Part shown: piece by piece, positions 1 through 6,818 of the stretch | Position numbering within the stretch: the first letter of the stretch is position 1 | Layout of the letters: every line of letters begins with the position of its first letter | Source of the DNA: JBDGRJ01 sp042218065 | GTDB lineage: Bacteria > Patescibacteriota > Patescibacteriia > Magasanikbacterales > UBA922 | Assembly (NCBI GenBank): GCA_042218065.1 | Contig: JBDGRL010000046.1 | Location: 1-11,520 of the forward strand | Length of the DNA: 11,520 nucleotides | Direction of reading: 5' to 3' | Notes under the pieces: model-generated | Seen by the model: the letters and a program-made list of their open reading frames with translations, nothing else | The model's database searches: none | Told to the model about the DNA's origin: nothing | Program-made: the position numbers and the translations under genes

Positions 1-25
1 ATCATAATATCTCTAGATTATTAAT

Positions 26-727
26 TTATTCTTGCAGTTTTGTAAAGTCAAATTCATCCATAGTTTCGAGTCCTCTGGGAGTCCAGACAGCTTTCTTCAC
101 CTTTAGTGGCTTACCCCCCGCATTCTCACTGGACGGTCTCTCATCTGGGTGTTTGATCTTACCATCATCATTTAGGTCAGCCCCCAAAGTACTGTACCCA
201 TTAAATATAATTCTAATATTTTTATGATCGTCTGGTACCTGAGCTATGTTCCACCCCCCAATGGACTTTCCCGGCTTTACTTTACCGCCATAAAACTGAA
301 GCTCACCTGTATAGTATTCACCTATATCACTCATTATTTCAAATTTATCATCACCAGATTTCGAAGGGTGAGCATTTATCTCCCAACCTAAATCACTAAC
401 CTCGACCGTTTTATCAGATACATTTTTAATCTCAAAATTAATGAGTACAAAGTCTTTGCCTTTTTTCGCACTAAAGGTTTCAGTTCCTTCCAACTCTCCT
501 TTTAGCTTGTAAGAATCAGTTCTCTTTACATCTGTAAGAGTGACATCAATATAGTTGCTGGATTTAGTCTCTCCTACTTTTAACCCTGAAAGTTCTTGGT
601 TTGATTTTGTTTGATCATCACTATTTTGTGGCTGTTGTGTAGACTCGGATGAATCACAACTGGCACCTATAAGCAAAAAAGATAAAAATATACTTGAAAC
701 GAGAAAAGCGGACTTGTATTTTTTCAT
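26..727 (-). CDS. DUF4352-like secreted lipoprotein with an EF-hand-like loop
   Basis: Predicted lipoprotein of 233 residues. It begins MKKYK, followed by a hydrophobic stretch (about 7-22) and Cys24 in the context LIGASC, which would be lipidated to anchor the protein on the outer face of the membrane. The lipobox is imperfect, with Gly rather than Leu at -3. A low-complexity Ser/Gln/Asn linker (about 25-47) leads into a beta-rich domain (about 48-180) with the pattern LKVGE..., V.L.DV, KKGKDFVLINFEIKNVSD and later PGKSIGGW, which resembles the DUF4352 immunoglobulin-like family. Residues 184-195 (DLNDDGKIKHPD) fit a calcium loop of EF-hand or dockerin type, with D184, N186, D188, G189, I191 and D195. 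The start is an ATG preceded by AT-rich sequence without a Shine-Dalgarno motif. The gene is divergent from the HD-domain gene. The DUF4352 call is by pattern memory, and no specific function can be given. Confidence 0.75.
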   Translation of the reverse strand: MKKYKSAFLVSSIFLSFLLIGASCDSSESTQQPQNSDDQTKSNQELSGLKVGETKSSNYIDVTLTDVKRTDSYKLKGELEGTETFSAKKGKDFVLINFEIKNVSDKTVEVSDLGWEINAHPSKSGDDKFEIMSDIGEYYTGELQFYGGKVKPGKSIGGWNIAQVPDDHKNIRIIFNGYSTLGADLNDDGKIKHPDERPSSENAGGKPLKVKKAVWTPRGLETMDEFDFTKLQE

Positions 728-924
728 ATACTATTTATTAAACTTAAGTTTTTTAAGCTTCTTCAGTTGATATTTTACCAGCTAAAAAAAATTACGTAAA
801 ATTTTAAATAATTTGTTTTTATATTATAATGCAAGTGTTTAACTAAATTTAAATTAATATAAAATCTTACGAGCACAAAAATGAGAATTTTTCAAATAAA
901 AACTTAAAAATAATAAACAATAGC
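728..924. other. AT-rich divergent intergenic region
   Basis: This 197-bp spacer separates two divergent genes, so it should contain promoters for both. It is very AT-rich. The best element is a palindromic -10-like sequence near 823-830, annotated separately. A short imperfect CTTAA/TTAAG inverted repeat lies at 743-757, too weak to call. No riboswitch, tRNA or credible small gene was recognised. Confidence 0.6.
823..830. promoter_or_regulatory. palindromic -10 element, possibly bidirectional
   Basis: The sequence ATTATAAT reads the same on both strands, so it gives a perfect TATAAT on the plus strand (825-830) towards the HD gene and another on the minus strand (828-823) towards the lipoprotein gene. 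Each start codon lies roughly 95 bp away. No good -35 hexamer sits 17 bp upstream in either direction; the plus-strand candidate TTTTAA (802-807) is weak. In DNA this AT-rich a chance match is possible. Confidence 0.35.
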
Positions 925-2085
925 ATGGCAATATATGACCCAATTCATAACTACATTGAAGTAGAAGATTTATTTGAAGACTTAATCGACACTAAACAAT
1001 TTCAAAGACTAAGACGAATCAAACAACTAGGAACTGCTCATTTAATATTCCCCAGTACTACTCATACTAGATTTGAACATTCATTAGGAGTTTTTCATTT
1101 GGCTGGTAGGTTTGCAAAGCAACTAGAGCTTAATTCTAAAGAGAGAAAAACACTTAAAGCAGCCGGATTGTTGCATGATATTGGGCACGGACCATTTTCT
1201 CATGCAATCGAAACTATTTTTGAAGATCAAAATATAGAACATGAAGATATCTCAATACGTAAAATAAAAACAAGCCCAATTGCAGATATATTAAAAGAAA
1301 ACGATATCGATCCAAAAGAAGTTGAAAAATTAATTAATGGAGAAGGTAAACTAGGACCTATCATAGCAGGTGATATTGATGTTGATAGAATGGATTATCT
1401 AATTAGAGATTCGTATTATTCTGGAGTTGCTCACGGTACTATCGATACTGATACTATTATAAGAGCTGCCAAATTTCATGACGGAGAGCTTGTTTTTAAA
1501 GCACAATATAAAGAATCTCTAGAAGGGTTATTAGTAGCAAGAAATCTAATGCGTGCAACTATATACTTTAATGAGACCGTGCTAATAGGTGATAGAATGA
1601 TTCAAAAAGCAGTAAGGAATTTAGTAAATGAAGAAGATATTTCTATAGAAGAACTTTCAAAAATGGATGATATAGATGTTAAATACAGATTAAGAGAAAC
1701 AGATAATGAAATTGCTAATTTTCTAAGTGAAAAGTTAGATAATAGAGAATTATTTAAACAGGCACTAAATATTAAACCTGAAGAGTTAGGCCCCCAACAA
1801 GGCACCAACATAGATGTAGTAAAAACTGAACAAAAAATTGCAGATGAGCTTAATATACCCATGAAGAAAATGGTAATTGATCCTCCCCACTCATTTAAGG
1901 ATTATCAAGATATAAAAATAAAAGTCTCTCAAAATGGTGAGATTGCCACTTTGACAGAAATTTCTGATATGAGCCAAACTGTAACTAGCTCCTCATCATT
2001 ACCTCACACTTTAAGGGTTTATTGTGATTCAAGTATAAAAACAGAAATTCAAAGTAATAGAGAAAAATTAAAGGAGCTGATCTAA
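925..2085 (+). CDS. HD-domain phosphohydrolase, SAMHD1/YwfO-like (putative dNTP triphosphohydrolase)
   Basis: Cytoplasmic metal-dependent phosphohydrolase of 386 residues, of the group related to SAMHD1 and Bacillus YwfO. Members generally hydrolyse dNTPs to deoxynucleoside plus triphosphate. The visible signature is complete: N-terminal DPIHNYIEV, F26-QRLRRIKQLG, H52 in TRFEHSLG, H84-D85 in LLHDIGHGPFSH, H88, H106 and D154 in DIDVDRMDYLIRDS. These match the four metal ligands (H, HD, D) plus the extra catalytic histidines of SAMHD1. The C-terminal part after about residue 290 is less conserved, with a Ser-rich stretch near 354-358. The ATG at 925 gives an N-terminus that fits the family, although no Shine-Dalgarno motif precedes it. 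It is the only plus-strand gene and ends 2 bp from the convergent helicase gene. The substrate is inferred from the family; a regulatory (p)ppGpp or nucleotide role is an alternative. Confidence 0.9.
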   Translation: MAIYDPIHNYIEVEDLFEDLIDTKQFQRLRRIKQLGTAHLIFPSTTHTRFEHSLGVFHLAGRFAKQLELNSKERKTLKAAGLLHDIGHGPFSHAIETIFEDQNIEHEDISIRKIKTSPIADILKENDIDPKEVEKLINGEGKLGPIIAGDIDVDRMDYLIRDSYYSGVAHGTIDTDTIIRAAKFHDGELVFKAQYKESLEGLLVARNLMRATIYFNETVLIGDRMIQKAVRNLVNEEDISIEELSKMDDIDVKYRLRETDNEIANFLSEKLDNRELFKQALNIKPEELGPQQGTNIDVVKTEQKIADELNIPMKKMVIDPPHSFKDYQDIKIKVSQNGEIATLTEISDMSQTVTSSSSLPHTLRVYCDSSIKTEIQSNREKLKELI

Positions 2086-2087
2086 AT

Positions 2088-4340
2088 TTACGGTACTAAA
2101 GTAAAATGGAATCCTTCTTGACTAATATACTCCATAAACTCAGCATAAATCGGGTTAGATTGCAAGGTTGTTTCATCTCCAATAACCACTAACTTTCTTT
2201 TAGCTCTAGTAATAGCAACATTCAATCTTCTAACGTCGTCCAAAAATCCTATCTGTTGGTCTGGGTTACTTCTAACTAAAGAAATTATTATCACCTCCTT
2301 CTCTCTTCCTTGAAAGCCATCCACAGTATCAACCTCAAGCTTATCTTGCCCTATCTGTGAAGAAATTAAGTCTGCTTGAGCTTTATAGGGAGTAATTATC
2401 CCTATATCTTCAGGATTTATATTTCCAACTTCTAACCCTTCTACTAACTGAAGTGCCACATCTGCCTCCTTTTTATTAAACTTTGAGGGTGAGTCTTTTT
2501 TCGTTTCCTCTTGTATATCTGATCCGGTCAAGTTTACAAATACTGCTGGCTTTTCAGGATCTAGTATTTGTCCTATCTGACCACTAATTTCTGAAGCGTC
2601 AAAATTAAGATCCTCTAAGGTGTGATTTTTTACAGACTCATCTGCCTTCAGCTTATCTTCATAAAACTGCTTTGCAGAAAAGTTCATAATATTTTCATGC
2701 ATTCGATATTGAGTTGTTAATATATCTTTAATCTGGTCTCCATACCTGTATGCCAACCTCTCAAACATTGTCCTGTCCAAACCTTTTTCTGCGGCTTCTT
2801 GACTCTTGATAGTCGGAGGTAATTGCTTGTGATCCCCAGCCATTACCACTTTGTGTCCATGAGTGATTGGTATTAAGCAAGATGGCTCAGTTGCTTGTGT
2901 TGCTTCATCAATTATTACCACATCGAAGCTCTGATCTTTGATCAGTTCAGTACCAGCCGTTGAGTTAGTGCTACACACTACATCTGCATTTTTAATGATT
3001 TGATCTACTGCTTTGTCTTCAAGTTTTCTAGATTCATCAAACTTTTCGTCGATCTTCTCCTCTAGCTCAAGTGATTTTGCCATCTCTTGAATTTTTTCAG
3101 GCGAAACACCGCGAGAGCCTTTTCCTTTATCAGCTAAATCTTTTATTTGTTCATCAGACATACCTCTCCTATACTTACCAGAGGGGTAAGTTAATTCATC
3201 CTGTTTGTCTTTTAGTTCAAAGGCTTCTTCTCTTAGTTTTTTGGATTTTTGATAATTACTATTATCTTCTATTTTACTATCTAAAGTATGCTCTCGTAAT
3301 TTTGGCGTTACTCTAGCAGGATGACCCACTCTAACTACTTGTACACCCTGGTCAATCAAAAATTCTAAAATATTGTCAACTGCTGTATTTGAGTCTGCAG
3401 TTGCCAAAACCTCCTGTCCTTTATCTACACACTGCTGTATAACTTCTATAACAGTAGTGGTCTTGCCTGTACCGGGAGGACCGTGAATAAGATGAAAATC
3501 TTTAGCCGACAATGCATTCTTTACCGCCTGTTGCTGTGACTCATTTAACTCTTGGTTGTAAAAGTAATCTACATTAACAGATCCAACTTGCTTTGGCTTG
3601 GACTCACCCACGAGAATATTTTTCAACCTTTTTAGGTCTCCGTCAGCTTGCTTTACCTCATCTAGTGCATCCTTCATCCTTTGGAATGTAATATCATTCA
3701 CATAAAGATCCATTCTCAGATCTTTGCTAAATACAAACCCTTGTGGTTTTTCACTAAAAGAAACTGTAATCGAGTATTTTGTCTTTTCAATGACAGTTCC
3801 GGTTGGGTTGTCATCTCGAAGTGGGTCCTGTTTGGAAAGCATTACCAAATCTCCTACAGAAATTTCTGTATCAGGTAGCTCCTCTCCTTCATAATTACGC
3901 ATAAACTTCACTAGATAACCACCAAGCCCATCCCCTTGGTCTTGTCCTCGCAGGTGTAAAATCGCTCTCCCTTTTTCTTCCCTTTGATTGCCGGAAAGAT
4001 TTTCCATCTCCTCACGGTGCTGCTTCATTTCTTCTTCTCGTTCTAAATCAACCAAATTTTTGAAAGTAGAAATGTAATCTTCTGTACCTGTTATTTCAGA
4101 AATAAAATTGCCTGCCTCATCTTCTTTGATTATTTCAACCTTGGACTTACCGATAGTATTTCCATCCATTTTCTCAACTATATCATCTGCTACCTCTTCA
4201 TAAATCTCAACCTCAGCAGATTCAGAATCCATATCTATATTTCCAATGACATTTGGAGAAACACCGACCTTAGAAGTAATAGCCCCTACGATATCTCCGG
4301 GACCTTCTTGTTGTAATCCATTTATTTGTATTTTTTGCAT
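2088..4340 (-). CDS. Upf1/IGHMBP2-like SF1B helicase with N-terminal DbpA-like RNA-binding domain
   Basis: ATP-dependent RNA/DNA helicase of 750 residues. Residues about 1-72 resemble the DbpA/YxiN RRM-like RNA-binding domain (PGDIVGAIT at 14-22, IGNIDM at 32-37, VEIYEEVAD, then a G..I....V strand). About 115-225 matches the beta-barrel region of IGHMBP2-type helicases (GRAILHLRGQ, GLGGYLVKF, SVGDLVMLS, NPTGTVIE). The helicase motifs are intact: Walker A GPPGTGKT (287-294), Ia TADSNTAVDN (314-323), Walker B DEATQ (478-482), motif III GDHKQLPP (502-509), QYRMHE (544-549), motif V DGFQGRE (674-680) and motif VI AITRAK (709-714). A charged, probably helical insertion (about 355-450) contains KYRRGMSDEQI, typical of archaeal and CPR members. 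It starts 12 bp after the nuclease gene stop, so the two are probably co-transcribed. A role in RNP remodelling, tRNA or rRNA metabolism, or R-loop removal is inferred from the added RNA-binding domain. Confidence 0.93.
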   Translation of the reverse strand: MQKIQINGLQQEGPGDIVGAITSKVGVSPNVIGNIDMDSESAEVEIYEEVADDIVEKMDGNTIGKSKVEIIKEDEAGNFISEITGTEDYISTFKNLVDLEREEEMKQHREEMENLSGNQREEKGRAILHLRGQDQGDGLGGYLVKFMRNYEGEELPDTEISVGDLVMLSKQDPLRDDNPTGTVIEKTKYSITVSFSEKPQGFVFSKDLRMDLYVNDITFQRMKDALDEVKQADGDLKRLKNILVGESKPKQVGSVNVDYFYNQELNESQQQAVKNALSAKDFHLIHGPPGTGKTTTVIEVIQQCVDKGQEVLATADSNTAVDNILEFLIDQGVQVVRVGHPARVTPKLREHTLDSKIEDNSNYQKSKKLREEAFELKDKQDELTYPSGKYRRGMSDEQIKDLADKGKGSRGVSPEKIQEMAKSLELEEKIDEKFDESRKLEDKAVDQIIKNADVVCSTNSTAGTELIKDQSFDVVIIDEATQATEPSCLIPITHGHKVVMAGDHKQLPPTIKSQEAAEKGLDRTMFERLAYRYGDQIKDILTTQYRMHENIMNFSAKQFYEDKLKADESVKNHTLEDLNFDASEISGQIGQILDPEKPAVFVNLTGSDIQEETKKDSPSKFNKKEADVALQLVEGLEVGNINPEDIGIITPYKAQADLISSQIGQDKLEVDTVDGFQGREKEVIIISLVRSNPDQQIGFLDDVRRLNVAITRAKRKLVVIGDETTLQSNPIYAEFMEYISQEGFHFTLVP

Positions 4341-4352
4341 AATAATTATTAA

Positions 4353-5687
4353 TTAAGATAAACTTTCACAAGCTAAACCATTACCATCTGCATCCAAATA
4401 ATGTACATCATTACTTACTCCTCCGCAAGCTTCAAATACATTCTGAGCTTGTTTCTGAGTAGAAAAATCTGAACAATTGTAGTTATTGTAGGAGCAAATA
4501 AAGTCACTAGATTGGAGTTCATTTTTAGATGAGCTTCTATTATTCTGTCTAGATTCTACATTATTCGAATAATCTGGTGGGTACCTCATACCATTACAAG
4601 ACGATTTTGCCCACAGGCCTCTATTGTTATTTTCAGCCATATCTTCTAATTGCTCAAACCTATCTTCTTTTTCAAAGGGAAATGTCGTATACGCATATAC
4701 ATATCCCTTCTTAATTAAGTAAGAATTTACAAGTTTATCATCGATATATACATAACGCAGAAGTCTGTCATACTTATCGACATCATCACTTATAGAATCT
4801 TTTTTTAATCTTACTTTCTTATCTAAAACTAACTCTTTTAGTTTTTCTTTAGATTCTTTTCCAAAGCACTGAATTGGTTTATCAGGATGTTTGGTTTCCG
4901 GAGCATCGATACCGATTAGTCTTAAAGTTTTTTCTTTGTTGTTGTGTTTAACCTCAATTGTATCTCCGTCCATTACTTGAGTGACAAGGCTCTTAGTTGA
5001 TGTAATATTTTCAACTGTGATAGCCTCACCTGTCTTATATGTCTCATTTTTATCAATTGTTATTACACGATCAAGACGGTAGTTTAGTTTTCTAAATACA
5101 TCTCGTGTCTTAATATGCCTTTTTACTATTTCTCCCTCTTTCTTCTCTAATTTATATATTTTCGGTGAATCATTATATTTAATTAAACTTCCTGTAGGGT
5201 GATGGTCAAGATAGTCGATCTCATCTCCTTTTTCATATTTTTTTAATAAACTAGGAGCTACGTCTTGAACCCAATTCCACTGATAATTTAACTCTTCAAA
5301 AACTTTCTGATTTTTTATACGGTGCTTTTTATTTGAATATAAGAAATAAACCGTACTATCGGAAGGCACCTTCACTAATGCACCATTTTTCGGCGAATAA
5401 TTAGGACCCCAAGGCATAAAACCCGCCTTATCATCCGGCACATTCTGTAATACCTCTTTATCGGTGATTTCTACTGCTGAATAAGAGTCAAAATAGGTTT
5501 TGTAAACCTTTCCGGATTGAAATGGTCTTTTTGTGCATTCTTTGGTTATAAACCAAATAGATCTTGTGTTTTTGTGTGTATAAGGAACCTTTTTATCAAG
5601 TTTACAATCTTTTGCTTGTAAATTTATGGGTATAATACTCAGAATAAATACAAAAAGAATAGAAATATAAAAGAATCTTTTCTTCAT
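4353..5687 (-). CDS. exported SNase-type nuclease with N-terminal surface repeat module and C-terminal Excalibur domain
   Basis: Secreted nuclease of 444 residues. A signal peptide (basic MKKR, hydrophobic core 5-21) ends at a likely LQA cleavage site at residue 25. Residues about 36-225 hold three degenerate repeats of 55-60 residues: one with FITKECTKRPF and YFDSYSAV, one from GALVK with VFEELNYQWNWVQDV, and one from GSLIK with VFRKLNYRLDRV. The staphylococcal nuclease domain (about 233-361) keeps the catalytic set by alignment in mind: D240 and D242 in MDGDT, R257, D261 and E264 in RLIGIDAPETKHP, and R308 in KYDRLLRY. A linker rich in Ser and Asn follows, then an Excalibur domain (about 403-443) with NCSDFSTQ and DADGNGLACE, a calcium-type loop with paired cysteines. 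The protein should cut DNA or RNA outside the membrane, perhaps to feed nucleotide uptake. It is probably co-transcribed with the helicase gene. The same N-terminal module occurs in the protein encoded at 9219-11520. Confidence 0.92.
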   Translation of the reverse strand: MKKRFFYISILFVFILSIIPINLQAKDCKLDKKVPYTHKNTRSIWFITKECTKRPFQSGKVYKTYFDSYSAVEITDKEVLQNVPDDKAGFMPWGPNYSPKNGALVKVPSDSTVYFLYSNKKHRIKNQKVFEELNYQWNWVQDVAPSLLKKYEKGDEIDYLDHHPTGSLIKYNDSPKIYKLEKKEGEIVKRHIKTRDVFRKLNYRLDRVITIDKNETYKTGEAITVENITSTKSLVTQVMDGDTIEVKHNNKEKTLRLIGIDAPETKHPDKPIQCFGKESKEKLKELVLDKKVRLKKDSISDDVDKYDRLLRYVYIDDKLVNSYLIKKGYVYAYTTFPFEKEDRFEQLEDMAENNNRGLWAKSSCNGMRYPPDYSNNVESRQNNRSSSKNELQSSDFICSYNNYNCSDFSTQKQAQNVFEACGGVSNDVHYLDADGNGLACESLS

Positions 5688-5690
5688 CCG

Positions 5691-5719
5691 ATATACTTAA
5701 AAATAACAAAATATGTCAA
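5691..5719 (-). promoter_or_regulatory. possible promoter of the nuclease gene
   Basis: In the 54-bp spacer after endonuclease IV, the minus strand carries a perfect TTGACA (5719-5714). Seventeen bases later is GTATAT (5696-5691), a poor -10 match; shifting by one base gives TATATC. The -10 would lie only 3 bp from the ATG, so any transcript would be leaderless or nearly so. The -35 match is the only strong part. Confidence 0.25.
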
Positions 5720-5741
5720 ATTTTTCTTAGTACAAAGTTAA

Positions 5742-6587
5742 TTAATCTTTTAGAGTTTTAATTTTATCCATATTTTTCTGATCCGGACCTTGCCCATCGA
5801 ATCCAGGAGTTTCGATAATAAATGTCATATTTTCAAACTCGGTATAATTTATAATCTGTTTAAAAACTTCTAATCCTACATGCCCTTCTCCAATATTCTC
5901 GTGACGATCACGAAAATCTCCCAGCTTATCTTTACTATCATTGAGATGCCATAACTCTAATTTATCTAAACTAATTTTAGTAGCAAATTCTTCAATAAAT
6001 TCTTTGAACTTATCTTCACTTGACAGATCATACCCAGAAGCATGAAGGTGGCAGGTATCTAAGCAAATCTTTAGCTGATTATCATCTACATCTTCAACTA
6101 ATGCCATTAAATCTTCTAAATTTCTACCAATTTTCTCATTGGCAGAATTTTCCGCTAAAAAATAAACATCATCAGGTATATTAGCTATCACTTCTTGAAT
6201 ATTTTCTATTAGCTGATCATACCCCTCCATTTCCCTCAGACTTTCCTCTTCTCTGCTTTTAAATGAACCAGTATGAACTACACTTCCTTCTATATTACAT
6301 TTGCTGGCTAAGTTCAATTCATGAATCAGGCTTTGTTTTGATTTATTTGCCACCTCACCAAAGTTAGCAAGATTTATTAAATAGCTAGCATGGAAATAAA
6401 CCGGATTGACTTCCAGTTTTTCTCTAATTTGGAGAAAATCATTAACCTCCTCTTCAGTTTTTTCAGGAAATAACCAACGCCGAGGCGAAGTCGAGAAAAT
6501 TTGCAAAGCGTTTCCTCCAATATCGTTAACTCGTTCTACTGCTTTATCAAACCCACCGCTGATTGATTTGTGTGCTCCTAAGTTCAT
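5742..6587 (-). CDS. nfo: endonuclease IV (AP endonuclease)
   Basis: Base-excision-repair enzyme of 281 residues with an AP-endonuclease TIM-barrel fold. It cleaves 5' of abasic sites using a three-zinc centre. All nine metal-ligand positions known from E. coli Nfo are recognisable: H66 (YFHASYLINLA), H105 (VVHTGS), E146 (LAENSA), D177 and H180 (CLDTCHLHASGYD), H214 (WHLNDSK), D227 and H229 (DRHENIGEG) and E259 (IIETPG). The N-terminus MNLGAHKSISGG and the length both match the family, so the ATG start is secure even without a Shine-Dalgarno motif. It lies immediately downstream of the assembly gap, and any promoter -35 would fall inside the Ns. The nuclease gene follows 54 bp downstream with a promoter-like sequence between them, so co-transcription is possible but not certain. 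Confidence 0.97.
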   Translation of the reverse strand: MNLGAHKSISGGFDKAVERVNDIGGNALQIFSTSPRRWLFPEKTEEEVNDFLQIREKLEVNPVYFHASYLINLANFGEVANKSKQSLIHELNLASKCNIEGSVVHTGSFKSREEESLREMEGYDQLIENIQEVIANIPDDVYFLAENSANEKIGRNLEDLMALVEDVDDNQLKICLDTCHLHASGYDLSSEDKFKEFIEEFATKISLDKLELWHLNDSKDKLGDFRDRHENIGEGHVGLEVFKQIINYTEFENMTFIIETPGFDGQGPDQKNMDKIKTLKD

Positions 6588-6605
6588 ATTTTAATTCTAA
6601 TTTAA

Positions 6606-6611
6606 ATTATA
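6606..6611 (-). promoter_or_regulatory. -10 element before endonuclease IV
   Basis: The minus strand reads TATAAT here, 18 bp before the nfo ATG, giving a leader of about 12 nt. The matching -35 would fall at the edge of the N run and cannot be seen. The match is perfect but the surroundings are AT-rich. Confidence 0.3.
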
Positions 6612-6627
6612 AACTTCTTCTAAAATA

Positions 6628-6727
6628 NNNNNNNNNNNNNNNNNNNNNNNNNNNNNNNNNNNNNNNNNNNNNNNNNNNNNNNNNNNNNNNNNNNNNNNNN
6701 NNNNNNNNNNNNNNNNNNNNNNNNNNN
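6628..6727. other. assembly gap, 100 N
   Basis: Exactly 100 unknown bases between nfo and rtcB. A round 100 is the usual placeholder for a scaffold gap of unknown size, so the true spacing may differ. Open frames that run across it are artefacts. Known sequence on either side is noncoding (6588-6627 and 6728-6818). The right side carries a plus-strand terminator-like hairpin with no visible gene upstream of it. Confidence 0.98.
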
Positions 6728-6746
6728 AATTTTCATAACATTTATA

Positions 6747-6768
6747 ATTTATCCACAATACGATAAAT
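6747..6768. repeat. 7-bp inverted repeat overlapping a DnaA-box-like sequence
   Basis: The arms ATTTATC (6747-6753) and GATAAAT (6762-6768) are perfect reverse complements separated by 8 nt. The left arm overlaps TTATCCACA (6749-6757), identical to the E. coli consensus DnaA box. It lies 20 bp right of the N gap. It could be an operator, a weak hairpin or chance in AT-rich DNA; a single box does not make an origin. Confidence 0.35.
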
Positions 6769-6780
6769 ATATCTTTTCCG

Positions 6781-6816
6781 CCGCGTTCATAAGCTCTCAA
6801 ATGAACGCGGTTTTTT
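6781..6816 (+). terminator. intrinsic terminator-like hairpin on the plus strand, antisense to the rtcB 3' end
   Basis: The arms CCGCGTTCAT (6781-6790) and ATGAACGCGG (6801-6810) form a perfect 10-bp stem with a 10-nt loop. On the plus strand six T follow directly, then ATTT, which is the classic rho-independent layout. On the minus strand the hairpin begins 8 nt after the rtcB stop codon but is followed by CGGAAAAG, not a T-tract, so it is a poor terminator for rtcB. It could still protect or end the rtcB message. The plus-strand transcript it would serve must originate in or across the gap. Confidence 0.7.
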
Positions 6817-6818
6817 AT

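Noticed and set aside
743..757. CTTAA/TTAAG hairpin near the lipoprotein start
   Set aside because: Only five A/T-rich base pairs; too weak and common in such DNA.
881..907. Eight-codon open frame (ATG AGA ... TAA) upstream of the HD gene, a possible leader peptide
   Set aside because: Out of frame with the gene, no ribosome-binding sequence, no codon run suggesting attenuation; expected by chance.
2087..2098. Possible terminator between the convergent genes (TTTAC with GTAAA)
   Set aside because: Five-bp stem, no T-tract in either direction.
3071..3316. Plus-strand open frame inside the helicase gene, and similar frames inside rtcB, the nuclease and the putative peptidase
   Set aside because: Opposite-strand shadows of well-supported genes; translations are low-complexity with no recognisable domain.
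6563..6800. Open frames on both strands running across the N run
   Set aside because: Half of each translation is unknown bases, so the frames exist only because Ns contain no stop codons.
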